Part shown: positions 53,620-63,063 of the stretch, in pieces
Numbering within the stretch: the first letter of the stretch is position 1
Layout: every line of letters starts with the position of its first letter
Source: Mucilaginibacter terrenus
Lineage (GTDB): Bacteria > Bacteroidota > Bacteroidia > Sphingobacteriales > Sphingobacteriaceae
Assembly (NCBI RefSeq): GCF_003432065.1
Contig: NZ_QWDE01000002.1
Location: 744,001-808,000, forward strand
Direction: 5' to 3'
DNA: 64,000 bases
Position numbers and translations under genes: made by a program
Notes under the pieces: model-generated
Seen by the model: the letters and a program-made list of their open reading frames with translations, nothing else
The model's database searches: none
What the model was told of the DNA's origin: nothing

Positions 53620-54729
53620 ATGAGGAACAGGATTACGCTTGCCCTGATGGCTGCCGTGATGCTTTTTAATGCATGCGGGAAAACTTCTGATGAAAGTACC
53701 GGCGGCAACCCGCCCGCCGATGCAAAACTCACCGATGTTGTACTAACGCAAAACCTTACGTTCCCCTGGGAAATACTCTGGGGGCCGGATAATAAACTGT
53801 GGATAACCGAACGTGGCGGCAAAATAAGCAGGGTAGACCCGGCAAGCGGTACTATTACGCCGTTAGCCACACTGCCTGATGTAGTGTCGCAGGGCGAAGG
53901 CGGCTTGCTGGGAATGGTGTTGCACCCTGATTTTAGCGCGACGCCCGAAGTGTTTGTTGCCTATAATTATAACAAAGGAGGAGCTTACACCAAAAAGATT
54001 GTGAAGTTCACCTATAATGGTACCACGCTGGTTAACCCCGTGGTGCTGCTGGACAATATACCTGCTGCCGGTATACACAACGGAACCCGCCTTGCGATAT
54101 CTCCTGATAAAAAGCTGTACATTACCAGTGGCGATGCTTCTGTATCGTCCCGGGCGCAGGACCAGACGAATATGGCAGGTAAAATACAGCGGATTAATTT
54201 AGACGGCACGATACCGGCGGATAACCCTATTGCTGGTAGCGCGTTGTGGTCCTTTGGTCACCGCAACCCGCAGGGGTTGGTGTTTGTTGGCGACAGGCTC
54301 TATAGCTCTGAACATGGTAACACTACTGACGACGAGATAAACATTATCCAGAAAGGCCGTAATTTTGGCTGGCCGAATGTAGAGGGATTTTGTAGCACCA
54401 GCGCTGAGCAGGGATTTTGCTCGGTAAACAACGTTGCCGAACCTGTTTATGCCTGGACGCCAACCATAGCTCCCTCCGGAATAGATTATTATAACAACGA
54501 TGCTATACCGCAGTGGAAGAACTCGCTGCTGCTTGCTGTACTTAAAGATTCGGAACTGCTGCAGCTAAAGCTAAGTGCCGATGGCAGCAAAGTGGAGGCG
54601 GTGAATACCTTTTATAAGGGTACTTACGGCCGGATGCGCGATGTAGCTATAAGCCCGGCAGGGGACGTTTACATTATCACCAGCACCGGCAATAACGACA
54701 AGATAATAAAGGTAACCAGAACCCCCTAA
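53620..54729 (+). CDS. PQQ-dependent sugar dehydrogenase lipoprotein
   Basis: Soluble-type PQQ glucose/aldose dehydrogenase of 369 residues, a six-bladed propeller anchored as a lipoprotein (signal ending NAC, Cys 15 from the ATG at 53620). Landmarks: ITERGGKISRVDP, GEGGLLGMVLHPDF, HNGTRLAISPD, GHRNPQGLVF and SEHGNTTDDEINII. The upstream ATG at 53557 adds 21 residues ahead of the signal and is rejected. The last codons and the stop (ACC CCC TAA) lie inside a CCCCCTAA repeat. Confidence 0.9.
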   Translation: MRNRITLALMAAVMLFNACGKTSDESTGGNPPADAKLTDVVLTQNLTFPWEILWGPDNKLWITERGGKISRVDPASGTITPLATLPDVVSQGEGGLLGMVLHPDFSATPEVFVAYNYNKGGAYTKKIVKFTYNGTTLVNPVVLLDNIPAAGIHNGTRLAISPDKKLYITSGDASVSSRAQDQTNMAGKIQRINLDGTIPADNPIAGSALWSFGHRNPQGLVFVGDRLYSSEHGNTTDDEINIIQKGRNFGWPNVEGFCSTSAEQGFCSVNNVAEPVYAWTPTIAPSGIDYYNNDAIPQWKNSLLLAVLKDSELLQLKLSADGSKVEAVNTFYKGTYGRMRDVAISPAGDVYIITSTGNNDKIIKVTRTP

Positions 54730-54814
54730 CCCCCTAACCCCCTAAAGGGGGGGGGACTTTAGTTAGCTAAGTAAATGTTAGTTTATTTAGTTCCCCTTCA
54801 GGGGGCTAGGGGGC
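54721..54814. repeat. CCCCCTAA-type inverted repeat at the end of the PQQ dehydrogenase gene
   Basis: Three CCCCCTAA units and nine G (54722-54755) are mirrored by an inverted arm with TTCCCC and GGGGGCTAGGGGG (54791-54813), about 36 bases apart. The first unit supplies the stop codon of the upstream gene. A long RNA hairpin is possible, and the G-runs on either strand could fold as quadruplexes. Such C-rich arms recur in related genomes (from memory). Confidence 0.75.
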
Positions 54815-54948
54815 GTTTATTTAGAACATATCCAAATAAGAATTGTACAAACCCCTGACTGTGAATAAATGTTATAATTTGTAAATTCGCGGCTGACCGC
54901 CGGAATGGCTGGCCAACCTCTTTTTCACCACTAAAAAAATCAAACAAT

Positions 54949-57216
54949 ATGGCTTTTGATTTAGATATGATCAAAAAGGTTTATGATCGCTACAGCACCC
55001 GCGTGGATGCTGCCCGTAAAGCGACCGGTAAACCACTTACGTTAACTGAGAAAATACTATATGCCCACCTTTCTGAAGGTGATGCATCCAAAGCTTTTGA
55101 ACGCGGTACCGACTACGTAGATTTTGCACCGGACCGTGTAGCTATGCAGGATGCAACAGCGCAAATGGCTTTACTGCAGTTTATGCAGGCAGGCCGCCCG
55201 CAGGTTGCTGTTCCGTCTACCGTACATTGCGATCACCTTATACAAGCTAAAGTTGGTGCCGACGCCGACTTAAGCACTGCTAAAGACATCAACAAAGAAG
55301 TTTACGATTTCCTTTCTTCTGTATCTGACAAATACGGCATTGGTTTCTGGAAAGCCGGTGCAGGTATCATCCACCAGGTAGTGTTAGAGAACTACGCTTT
55401 CCCTGGTGGTATGATGATAGGTACCGACTCGCACACGCCTAACGCGGGTGGTTTGGGTATGGTTGCTATCGGCGTTGGCGGTGCCGATGCCTGCGACGTT
55501 ATGGCCGGCTTACCTTGGGAGCTAAAGTTCCCTAAATTGCTTGGCGTAAAACTTACCGGTAAATTATCCGGCTGGAGCTCTGCTAAAGACGTTATCCTGC
55601 GTGTTGCCGGTATACTTACCGTAAAAGGTGGTACAGGCTTTATAGTAGAATACTTTGGCGAAGGTGCACGTTCTATGTCAGCTACTGGTAAAGCTACCAT
55701 TTGTAACATGGGTGCAGAAATTGGCGCTACCACTTCGATATTTGGTTACGACCAAAAAGCTGCCGACTACCTGAAAGGTACCAAGCGTGCTGAGATAGCT
55801 GAAATGGCTGATGCAATTGCAGAACACCTGACCGGTGACGAAGAAGTTTACGCTAACCCTAACCAATACTTTGACCAGGTAATTGAAATTAACCTGAGCG
55901 AACTGGAGCCACACATCAATGGTCCGTTCACACCGGATTTGGCCTGGCCGATCTCTAAATTTGCTACGGCGGTTAGAGAAAACAACTGGCCTACTGAGCT
56001 GGAAGTTGGACTGATTGGATCATGTACCAACTCCTCTTACGAAGACATTACCCGTTCTGCATCTGTTGCGCAGCAGGCTATTGATAAACACCTGCAAACC
56101 AAAGCGGAATTTACGGTAACACCAGGTTCAGAACTGGTACGGTATACGGTAGAACGCGATGGTTACCTGGGTACATTTGAAGCCATGGGCGGTGTTGTGT
56201 TAGCTAACGCTTGCGGACCTTGTATTGGCCAATGGGCACGTCACACAGACGATCCTACACGCAGGAACTCTATTATTACTTCCTTTAACCGCAACTTTGC
56301 TAAGCGCCAGGACGGTAACCCAAACACACACGCGTTTGTGGCATCACCGGAAATTGTTACAGCTATGGCTATTGCAGGCGACCTTACCTTTAATCCGCTT
56401 ACCGATACCCTGACCAATAAAGATGGCGAGCAGGTGAAACTGGATGAGCCAATGGGTATAGAAATGCCGGTAAGAGGTTATGCGGTTGAAGATGCAGGTT
56501 ACCAGGCACCAGCCGAGGACGGCAGTGCAGTAGAGGTAATTGTAAGCCCTACATCGGCACGTTTGCAATTGCTTGATCCGTTTGCTGCTTGGGAAGGTAC
56601 CGACCTTACAGGCCTTAAATTGCTTATTAAAGCTAAAGGTAAATGTACTACTGACCACATCTCTATGGCAGGCCCATGGTTGAAGTTCCGTGGCCACCTG
56701 GACAACATATCTAACAATATGCTGATAGGTGCCATAAACTACTTTAACCTGAATGCTGACAGCGTTAAGAACCAGCTTACCGGTGAGTACGGCCCTGTGC
56801 CTGCTACCCAGCGCGATTACAAGGCGCACGGTATAGGTTCGGTTGTAGTGGGTGACGAGAACTACGGCGAAGGCTCATCACGCGAGCACGCTGCAATGGA
56901 ACCACGCCACCTGGGTGTACGTGCCATACTGGTAAAATCATTTGCCCGTATACACGAAACCAACCTGAAGAAACAAGGTATGCTGGCCATTACTTTTGCA
57001 GATAGCAACGACTACGATAAGATATTGGAAGACGATACCTTTGATATAGTAGGTTTAACAACTTTTGCACCGGGCCAGCAGCTGACCGTTGTGCTGCACC
57101 ACGCTGATGGTACAACCGACCAATTCCAGGTGAACCACACTTACAATGCACAGCAGATAGAGTGGTTTAAAGCAGGCGGGGCGCTTAATATCATCCGCAG
57201 GCAAATGGTGTCTTAA
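54949..57216 (+). CDS. acnA: Aconitate hydratase, mitochondrial-like
   Basis: TCA-cycle aconitase of 755 residues, isomerising citrate and isocitrate with a [4Fe-4S] cluster. Cluster cysteines lie in [10 protein letters not shown] and in [10 protein letters not shown] (CxxC). Other landmarks are [29 protein letters not shown] and [17 protein letters not shown], the swivel-domain substrate site. The length and order match the mitochondrial aconitase type known from Bacteroides. A strong terminator follows. The symbol follows that usage and could be acn in other schemes. Confidence 0.96.
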   Translation: MAFDLDMIKKVYDRYSTRVDAARKATGKPLTLTEKILYAHLSEGDASKAFERGTDYVDFAPDRVAMQDATAQMALLQFMQAGRPQVAVPSTVHCDHLIQAKVGADADLSTAKDINKEVYDFLSSVSDKYGIGFWKAGAGIIHQVVLENYAFPGGMMIGTDSHTPNAGGLGMVAIGVGGADACDVMAGLPWELKFPKLLGVKLTGKLSGWSSAKDVILRVAGILTVKGGTGFIVEYFGEGARSMSATGKATICNMGAEIGATTSIFGYDQKAADYLKGTKRAEIAEMADAIAEHLTGDEEVYANPNQYFDQVIEINLSELEPHINGPFTPDLAWPISKFATAVRENNWPTELEVGLIGSCTNSSYEDITRSASVAQQAIDKHLQTKAEFTVTPGSELVRYTVERDGYLGTFEAMGGVVLANACGPCIGQWARHTDDPTRRNSIITSFNRNFAKRQDGNPNTHAFVASPEIVTAMAIAGDLTFNPLTDTLTNKDGEQVKLDEPMGIEMPVRGYAVEDAGYQAPAEDGSAVEVIVSPTSARLQLLDPFAAWEGTDLTGLKLLIKAKGKCTTDHISMAGPWLKFRGHLDNISNNMLIGAINYFNLNADSVKNQLTGEYGPVPATQRDYKAHGIGSVVVGDENYGEGSSREHAAMEPRHLGVRAILVKSFARIHETNLKKQGMLAITFADSNDYDKILEDDTFDIVGLTTFAPGQQLTVVLHHADGTTDQFQVNHTYNAQQIEWFKAGGALNIIRRQMVS

Positions 57217-57237
57217 TAAGCCGGAAACGCTATAAGT

Positions 57238-57280
57238 AAAAGTCCCGTTGTGTGATAAACGCAACGGGACTTTTTATTTT
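57238..57280 (+). terminator. Rho-independent terminator of the aconitase gene
   Basis: AGTCCCGTTG (57241-57250) pairs with CAACGGGACT (57262-57271), extended by A-T pairs, and is followed by TTTTTATTTT. Confidence 0.9.
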
Positions 57281-57318
57281 GAAAGCAATGATGTGCTGCT
57301 GCTTTAAACATTTCGAAG

Positions 57319-57497
57319 TGTTTCGGTCTGACTGTTTCGCTTTCTGAACTAAAGTTCGACTTTTATCATAACGTATTGACAAACAATGTTTTGATATTTT
57401 TGTGTGTATTAGTAATGCTGTTTCGCTTTGTTTCGCTCTAAATTGTAATGATTTAACTGTTAGATGATTATAGTTTTTAAGTGTTTCGGGTGTTTCG
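57319..57497. repeat. Six TGTTTCG words in three pairs between convergent genes
   Basis: TGTTTCG occurs at 57319, 57333, 57419, 57429, 57482 and 57491, that is, as pairs spaced 14, 10 and 9 bases. Several copies continue as TGTTTCGCTT. The genes on both sides end here, so no ordinary promoter is expected. TTG (57376-57378) and TATTTTTG (57395-57402) could form a promoter into the array. A short hairpin (CTAACTG/CAGTTTAG) follows near 57504-57521. Confidence 0.6.
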
Positions 57498-57526
57498 CTT
57501 CTGCTAACTGAAACAGTTTAGTAAAC

Positions 57527-58486
57527 CTATTCACCTTTAAATTTCAGGCCTACAATTTTCCGAGCCTCATCTATCATCGAGATCATACCGCGAGACATTT
57601 GGTGAGGTATAATCGGGCTCTCCAACTCACCCGCGCGAAAAAGATCGGCAAAGTGCTGTATCTCGTAGTTTAGTCCTCCATGGGTAAACGGCTCATCGAT
57701 AACAACTGTACGGCCATCAAGATAGTTGATGGTCGCTTTTGCAGGATTCCACCAATTTTTGTGAATAGTGATGTGGCCCAGGGTGCCGCATATTAGCGCA
57801 TCGCCCTTGCCATGCAAGTCAAAACCGGTGTAAAATTGCCCATAGCCGTGCTCGTGCCTGGTTTGAAAAATGCCGAACATATCTATCTCCATACCGCTGA
57901 AGCGGCCCATCGCCTGCACTTCATGAGTCGCACCAAGCCAATCCAACCCGAGGAAAGCTTCATATATGCCGATACCCATGAGGCTGCCACCGGCAAGCTC
58001 ATAACTGAAGTTAGGATGGTCACGCGGAATGTCTGCAACTGATGAGCCTGCCCGTACATAGCCAACCGGCCCTATAGGGTCTTGTTGAATGTACTCCTTC
58101 AGCTTGGTATACAGCGGGTAGAAGGGTGGCTTCATGCCTTCCATAAACAGCAGTTTCTTTCCGCGGGCAACAGCAAGCACGGTGTCTAACTGGGGCAGGT
58201 TTACGGTTGCAGGTTTTTCGCAGAGTACAGGTTTACCGGCGTTAAAGGCTTGGATGCAATAATCTGCATGGCTATTCGGGAGGGTAGCAATGTAAACCGC
58301 GTCGATATCACTTGCCAGCAACTCCTGTGCAGTACTGCAAGCCTTACCGCCGTATTGCGCTACAAAAGCGTCAACGGTTTCTGCCCTGCGGGACCATGAT
58401 GCCGTAAGCTGCATGTCCTGCAAAGCACTTAATCCTTGCATAAAGCGATGCGCAATGCGCCCGCAACCAATAATACCCCACTTCAT
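57527..58486 (-). CDS. Gfo/Idh/MocA-family oxidoreductase
   Basis: NAD(P)-dependent sugar-type oxidoreductase of 319 residues. The N-terminal Rossmann fold shows GIIGCGRIAHRF; YIATLPNSHADYC and CEKPAT (the family EKP motif) follow. The C-terminal half has the usual beta-sheet domain. The substrate cannot be named. It is convergent with the aconitase gene and separated from the next gene by a strong terminator. Confidence 0.92.
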   Translation of the reverse strand: MKWGIIGCGRIAHRFMQGLSALQDMQLTASWSRRAETVDAFVAQYGGKACSTAQELLASDIDAVYIATLPNSHADYCIQAFNAGKPVLCEKPATVNLPQLDTVLAVARGKKLLFMEGMKPPFYPLYTKLKEYIQQDPIGPVGYVRAGSSVADIPRDHPNFSYELAGGSLMGIGIYEAFLGLDWLGATHEVQAMGRFSGMEIDMFGIFQTRHEHGYGQFYTGFDLHGKGDALICGTLGHITIHKNWWNPAKATINYLDGRTVVIDEPFTHGGLNYEIQHFADLFRAGELESPIIPHQMSRGMISMIDEARKIVGLKFKGE

Positions 58487-58521
58487 ATTAACTGTACCAT
58501 TCTAAAATATAAAACTAAAAA

Positions 58522-58551
58522 GAAGCCCTGAGTTGTTTAACTCAGGGCTTC
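58522..58551 (-). terminator. Rho-independent terminator of the conserved lipoprotein gene
   Basis: GAAGCCCTGAGTT (58522-58534) and AACTCAGGGCTTC (58539-58551) form a perfect 13-bp stem with a 4-base loop; on the minus strand TTTTTAGTTTT follows. Confidence 0.9.
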
Positions 58552-58570
58552 AAATTTCCTACATCCATGA

Positions 58571-59635
58571 CTATTGGTATTGGATGTAAATTGGATATGG
58601 CTTGTAGCGCGATAACACTTCTTCCGGTGTAAGCATGTGGTGCGGCGCTTTTTTAATGTCGTTTTTGTAGAACAATTTAAAACCTGTGAACTGTACAGGC
58701 TCCTGGTTGATGAAGTAGCGGTAAGTGCCGGTCTTCAGGTCTGGTTCGCCCCAGCCATCCATATCCATAACCACCTGTACTTCGGGGCGCAGCTTGATGT
58801 TCTTGTAGTTGGTTACCATCTTTTTAGTAAAGCGGTGTACTACCAAGATCTTTGGCGGTAAGCCATTCTTCCTTACAATATTCGCCAAATAGTTAGATAC
58901 ATAGTTAACGTCGGCTGCATCGTAAGTGCCTATTTTTCTACCAGGCTTGCTGCCATCTTTCATAGAGAACTCAGGGTCCATGCCAAAATGTACCTGCGGC
59001 ATTTTAAGATATTTTTCAAATAAAGGTAATTCTGCCTGTATGTTGCTTAAGGCCACCTGCACATCCAAAAACACAATTGCATGAGCTTTTTTAGCAAGCA
59101 CCAATACGCTGTCTATCTGTTTAAACGGCATACGATAACGGAATTTTCCATCCTTACCCCCGTCGCCTTGTGCAACTACAGCGATGTAGTGCAGGGCAGG
59201 CTGTACAGGTGTTTTAGGATCGGCTTTCTCCCAGTGTTTTACTTCGCCTTTTAATTTAGCGAGCATTTCGTTAGGCGGAAGCTCTCCCAAAATACCCATC
59301 TTTTTAGAGTATAGGTTACCGTAAAACGCAACTACACGTTTGTATGGCAAAATAGCACCACCTAGTGGATAAGGTGCGCCCTTTACCGGCCAACGGCCTG
59401 ATGTATCGCCATGAGCGTTGAATTTTAATAAGGAATCATACTGAGCCTTATCTGTTGGCGGGTAACTTGATTTTACCACACCAAGGGTGTCCGGCTGGTC
59501 TTCGTCTTTCTTGGCGGTGGTATCACCGGGTTTTTTTGCATCGGCTTTTTTGCCTGTGTCTGATGTGCAATTAGTGAAGAAAACGGCTGTGCAGAGCACA
59601 AAAAGGGCAGGAAAAAGCGCGCGGTTGAATTTCAT
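58571..59635 (-). CDS. Conserved lipoprotein of unknown function
   Basis: Lipoprotein of 354 residues with a signal ending TNC (Cys 23) and a charged Asp/Lys/Thr linker to about residue 60. The body has repeated strand-helix units that could be a TIM barrel: VVAFYGNLYSKKMGILGE, YIAVVAQGDGGKDG, IVFLDVQVA, VHFGMDPEFSM and VQVVMDMDGWGEP. Conserved Asp and Glu in these strands suggest a hydrolase-like pocket. I recall similar segment order in uncharacterised actinobacterial cell-wall proteins, but no function is established. Confidence 0.65.
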   Translation of the reverse strand: MKFNRALFPALFVLCTAVFFTNCTSDTGKKADAKKPGDTTAKKDEDQPDTLGVVKSSYPPTDKAQYDSLLKFNAHGDTSGRWPVKGAPYPLGGAILPYKRVVAFYGNLYSKKMGILGELPPNEMLAKLKGEVKHWEKADPKTPVQPALHYIAVVAQGDGGKDGKFRYRMPFKQIDSVLVLAKKAHAIVFLDVQVALSNIQAELPLFEKYLKMPQVHFGMDPEFSMKDGSKPGRKIGTYDAADVNYVSNYLANIVRKNGLPPKILVVHRFTKKMVTNYKNIKLRPEVQVVMDMDGWGEPDLKTGTYRYFINQEPVQFTGFKLFYKNDIKKAPHHMLTPEEVLSRYKPYPIYIQYQ

Positions 59636-59734
59636 AGGTAAGGTAAAGTTGCTTAAGTTGAGGTATTAATAACCCGGTATGTTTTTCTGTTTAGCTAAAT
59701 ATTATTCTTGTAAAGATATAAATTGACCCGACTA

Positions 59735-60622
59735 TCATGCCTTATTTTTATAAAATTTACCAAACACGCCTAGCGGTAATTTAGGGCCGGCAGTGGCTTG
59801 CAGGTACAGTTCACCAATCTCCAGGTTTTCCACTTTCGGGAATGCGCTTTTAATCAGGTTTTCTATGATCACACAGGAGAAACCCAGCGAATAAGTGTTC
59901 AGTATTAAAAAATGTTCCTCAGGATCCAACAGTTGGATCACGTCGTGGATCATCTCGTTTATGTTATCTTCCAGCTTCCACTTTTCACCGTTAGGGCCAT
60001 TGCCGTAAGCGGGTGGGTCAAGTATGATGCCGTTGTATTTTTTGCCGCGTTTTACTTCGCGCTTTACAAACTTTAAAGCATCCTCCACCATCCAGCGGAT
60101 ATCTTTTAAACCACTTATCTCCTGGTTTTCGTTTGCCCAGGTGACTACTTGTTTAATTGAATCTACGTGTGTGGTTTCGGCTCCCGCGGCATTTGCTATT
60201 AATGAAGCACCACCTGTATAGGCAAACAAGTTAAGCACCTTTGGAGCAGGCGTTTTAAACTTCTTTATGTTGCCTGATATATAATCCCAGTTAACTGCTT
60301 GCTCAGGGAAAATACCTACGTGTTTAAACGAGGTGAGGCCCAACCGGAATTTTATAGCTGCATCTTTATTTTTGTATTCGATGTGCCAGCGGTCAGGCGT
60401 TTGCGGACTTTTCTTCAACCATTCGCCTGACGTTGCAGAACGACCTTTGAACTTAATATGGTGCAGCTTTTGCCATTCAGCTTCGCTTAAGGCTTTACTC
60501 CAAACAGCTTGTGGTTCTGGTCGTATGAGTATAGTGTTACCAAACCGCTCCAGCTTTTCAAAATCGCCGCAATCTATAAGTTCGTAATCTTTCCAGTGGG
60601 TTGGTGTAAGGAGTTGGATCAT
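59735..60622 (-). CDS. RlmI/RlmK-like SAM-dependent methyltransferase
   Basis: Class I methyltransferase of 295 residues, similar to 23S rRNA C5-cytosine enzymes. SAM-binding FAYTGGASLIANAAGA and the catalytic-site motif LDPPAYGNG are present; the family PUA domain is not evident. It may methylate rRNA, but the target base is not shown by the sequence. It stands alone between the lipoprotein and the ABC pair. Confidence 0.85.
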   Translation of the reverse strand: MIQLLTPTHWKDYELIDCGDFEKLERFGNTILIRPEPQAVWSKALSEAEWQKLHHIKFKGRSATSGEWLKKSPQTPDRWHIEYKNKDAAIKFRLGLTSFKHVGIFPEQAVNWDYISGNIKKFKTPAPKVLNLFAYTGGASLIANAAGAETTHVDSIKQVVTWANENQEISGLKDIRWMVEDALKFVKREVKRGKKYNGIILDPPAYGNGPNGEKWKLEDNINEMIHDVIQLLDPEEHFLILNTYSLGFSCVIIENLIKSAFPKVENLEIGELYLQATAGPKLPLGVFGKFYKNKA

Positions 60623-60731
60623 TGTTCAGTTTGCAGTTGCCATTTGCCGTTACGCTTTTGGCTCATTTAAAATGCAAATATAGCTAATCTTATATGATGC
60701 CTGTTGTAAACTGTATACCGCAAGTTTGATG

Positions 60732-61484
60732 CTATAGCTTACTTTTTGCAGCTTGCATAAACTTACTGGCGAATACAAAATCATTAAGCTCCTGGTTATC
60801 TGTTTTAGATATTTCCTGGTTGCTGCCTTCCCACCATTTTTGGCCCTGATGCAAAAAGATGATATGATCACCAATACCCATCACCGAGTTCATATCATGC
60901 GTAACCACAACGGTTGTCATGTTATATTCGGTGGTAAGATCGTTTATCAAGTCGTCGATTAAAATAGAGGTCTTTGGATCGAGGCCCGAGTTGGGTTCAT
61001 CCACAAACAGGTATTTAGGTTGCATGGATATTGCCCGGGCTATACCTACACGCTTTTTCATACCGCCGGAAAGTTCCGCCGGAAAAAGTTTGTTCTTGTC
61101 CTTCAGGTTTACGCGTTCAAGGCAAAAGTTAGCCCTGTCGCGCTTTTCCGCTGCTGATTGGTTTGTGAAAAGATTAAGTGGGAACATGATGTTCTCCTCA
61201 ACGGTCATGGAATCAAACAGTGCCGAGTTCTGGAAGAGCATGCCAATCTGGGTGCGTATAGGTACACGCTGCTCAAAGTCCATCTCGGTAAAGTTCTCGT
61301 CTTCAAAAAACACCTGTCCTTTAGTAGGTTCGTGCAGTCCAACGATGCATTTTAAAAGGGTTGTTTTACCTGACCCTGAACCACCTATAATAAGGTTGTT
61401 TTTCCCGGTGTGAAATGTGGCACTGATACCTTTAAGCACATCGTTATCACCAAAGGTTTTGTAAATGTCTTTTACTTCTATCAT
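60732..61484 (-). CDS. MlaF-type ABC transporter ATP-binding protein
   Basis: ATPase of 250 residues, starting at the ATG 61484 (MIEVKDIYK); an upstream frame adds 16 residues and overlaps the permease further. Walker A GGSGSGKTT, the signature LSGGMKKRVGIARA and Walker B KYLFVDEPNSGLDP are complete, and the MlaF-type segment VGLHEPTKGQVFF is present. With the MlaE permease it would power phospholipid or other lipid transport at the inner membrane. The start overlaps the permease stop by 4 bases. Confidence 0.93.
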   Translation of the reverse strand: MIEVKDIYKTFGDNDVLKGISATFHTGKNNLIIGGSGSGKTTLLKCIVGLHEPTKGQVFFEDENFTEMDFEQRVPIRTQIGMLFQNSALFDSMTVEENIMFPLNLFTNQSAAEKRDRANFCLERVNLKDKNKLFPAELSGGMKKRVGIARAISMQPKYLFVDEPNSGLDPKTSILIDDLINDLTTEYNMTTVVVTHDMNSVMGIGDHIIFLHQGQKWWEGSNQEISKTDNQELNDFVFASKFMQAAKSKL

Positions 61485-62212
61485 AACATTAATCGGGTGA
61501 TCATTAAATCGGCAAATAAAACCATAACACAACTATAAACCACACCCCTTGTAGCCGACTGACCAACTTCAAGTGCGCCGCCGGAGGTATAAAAACCCTG
61601 GTACGCACATATAGAGGATATAATGAAGCCGAAAGAAAAGGATTTAACAAGCGCAACCTGGATAGTAACCGGATCAAAACCATCATGTAAGCCCATAACA
61701 AATTCTGCGGGAGCAATATCGCCGCTGAACACACAAGCAAGATAACCTCCCATCATTCCTAACACAATAGAAAGCACTACAAGCACGGGAAACATTACTA
61801 TAGAGGCTAATATTTTAGGGGCAATAAGGTACCCCGGAGCATTTACGCCCATTATTTCTAATGCATCAATCTGTTCAGTAACCCGCATAGTGCCAATTTG
61901 CGACGCAATGCTAGAACCAACACGGCCTGCAAGCACCAGTGCCGATATAGTAGGGCTAAACTCGAGAATGGTAGAGTCTCGCGCTATGCTGCCTGCAATA
62001 CTTTTTGGTACCAGCGGACTAGCCAGCTGGAACGCAACCTGTATGGTGGCTACCGCGCCAATGAATACTGAGATAATAGATATGATGCCTAATGAGCCTA
62101 CACCTATAGAGACCATCTCGCGCATTACTTCTGCCCAGTAAACACTGAACTTCTCGGGCTTTTTAAAACTTAAACGAAGTAGAAGTATATATTTTCCTAA
62201 ACTGTGGAACAT
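61481..62212 (-). CDS. MlaE-type ABC transporter permease
   Basis: Membrane permease of 243 residues, MlaE family: five or six helices with the conserved GVGSLGIISIISVFIGAV region and LVLAGRVGSSIASQIGTM. The Mla system moves glycerophospholipids between the membranes to keep the outer leaflet asymmetric. It overlaps the ATPase gene by ATGA. No MlaD-like gene follows it here. Confidence 0.93.
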   Translation of the reverse strand: MFHSLGKYILLLRLSFKKPEKFSVYWAEVMREMVSIGVGSLGIISIISVFIGAVATIQVAFQLASPLVPKSIAGSIARDSTILEFSPTISALVLAGRVGSSIASQIGTMRVTEQIDALEIMGVNAPGYLIAPKILASIVMFPVLVVLSIVLGMMGGYLACVFSGDIAPAEFVMGLHDGFDPVTIQVALVKSFSFGFIISSICAYQGFYTSGGALEVGQSATRGVVYSCVMVLFADLMITRLML

Positions 62213-62332
62213 CCTTGGAGGCTAAGTTGGGTTAAAAATACGGTTTTTAATTTTAAGCTTTACGGCTTGTTATAATTCAATTACTTTTAATAGCACACAC
62301 GTTATTCACAGCAAAACACATTATTTATCATC

Positions 62333-63037
62333 ATGACGAACGCATTAATAACCGGAGCAACAAAAGGCATGGGCCGTGCCACAGCCATCGCACTTGCTAA
62401 ACAAGGATTAAACTTGTCAATTTGTTCTCGTAACGCGCAAGAATTATCAGATTTTAAAGCGGAACTAAAGCAAATCGCTCCCCAAATACAAGTGTTTACC
62501 ATGGTAGCAGACGTAAGTAAGCGCGATGATGTAAAAAACTTTGCCGAATTCACCGACAAAAACATGGGTTTTGTCGACATTTTAGTGAATAATGTAGGTA
62601 TGTTCAAGCCCTCTTTTATACTTGATGACAGCGAAGATTCTTTCCAAAAACAGATAGATACCAACCTTATGCCGGCCTATGAACTATATCGTTTCTTCGG
62701 TAAACGCATGGTTTCTGTCGGTAAAGGGCACATCTTCAATATTTGCTCTATAGCAGCACTTGCACCCGTACCCGAGGCAGGGGTGTACACAGTAACAAAG
62801 TATGCGTTATTAGGTCTTAATAAGGTAATGAAACTCGAAATGCAGCCACACGGAGTAAAGGTTACGGCTATAATCCCGGGCTCGACATTAACAGACTCAT
62901 GGCGCGGTGCTGATGTAGATAAGAACAGGATGGTTTTACCGGAAGATATAGCCGACGCAATCCTGACCATTTACAAAATGAGCCCGGGCGCCAATGTTGA
63001 TGAGATGATCGTTACACCGAAGTACGGACAGATCTAA
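62333..63037 (+). CDS. SDR-family oxidoreductase
   Basis: Short-chain dehydrogenase/reductase of 234 residues. Cofactor motif TGATKGMGRA, NNVGM, the Ser of CSIAAL and the YTVTK catalytic Tyr-Lys pair are all present, with PGST after. It resembles 3-oxoacyl-ACP reductases, but the substrate is not shown. It is divergent from the Mla permease and 26 bases ahead of the PspC gene. Confidence 0.92.
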   Translation: MTNALITGATKGMGRATAIALAKQGLNLSICSRNAQELSDFKAELKQIAPQIQVFTMVADVSKRDDVKNFAEFTDKNMGFVDILVNNVGMFKPSFILDDSEDSFQKQIDTNLMPAYELYRFFGKRMVSVGKGHIFNICSIAALAPVPEAGVYTVTKYALLGLNKVMKLEMQPHGVKVTAIIPGSTLTDSWRGADVDKNRMVLPEDIADAILTIYKMSPGANVDEMIVTPKYGQI

Positions 63038-63063
63038 TTATTAACACTATAAAACTAAACAAA

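Noticed and set aside
54721..54814. A real telomere or chromosome end
   Set aside because: Only three CCCCCTAA units occur, within an inverted repeat between two genes on continuous DNA.
56344..56829. 161-residue open frame opposite the aconitase gene
   Set aside because: It is antisense to a fully conserved enzyme region, with no promoter or family match.
57319..57497. CRISPR array
   Set aside because: The repeats are 7 bases with irregular spacing, and no cas gene is in the window.
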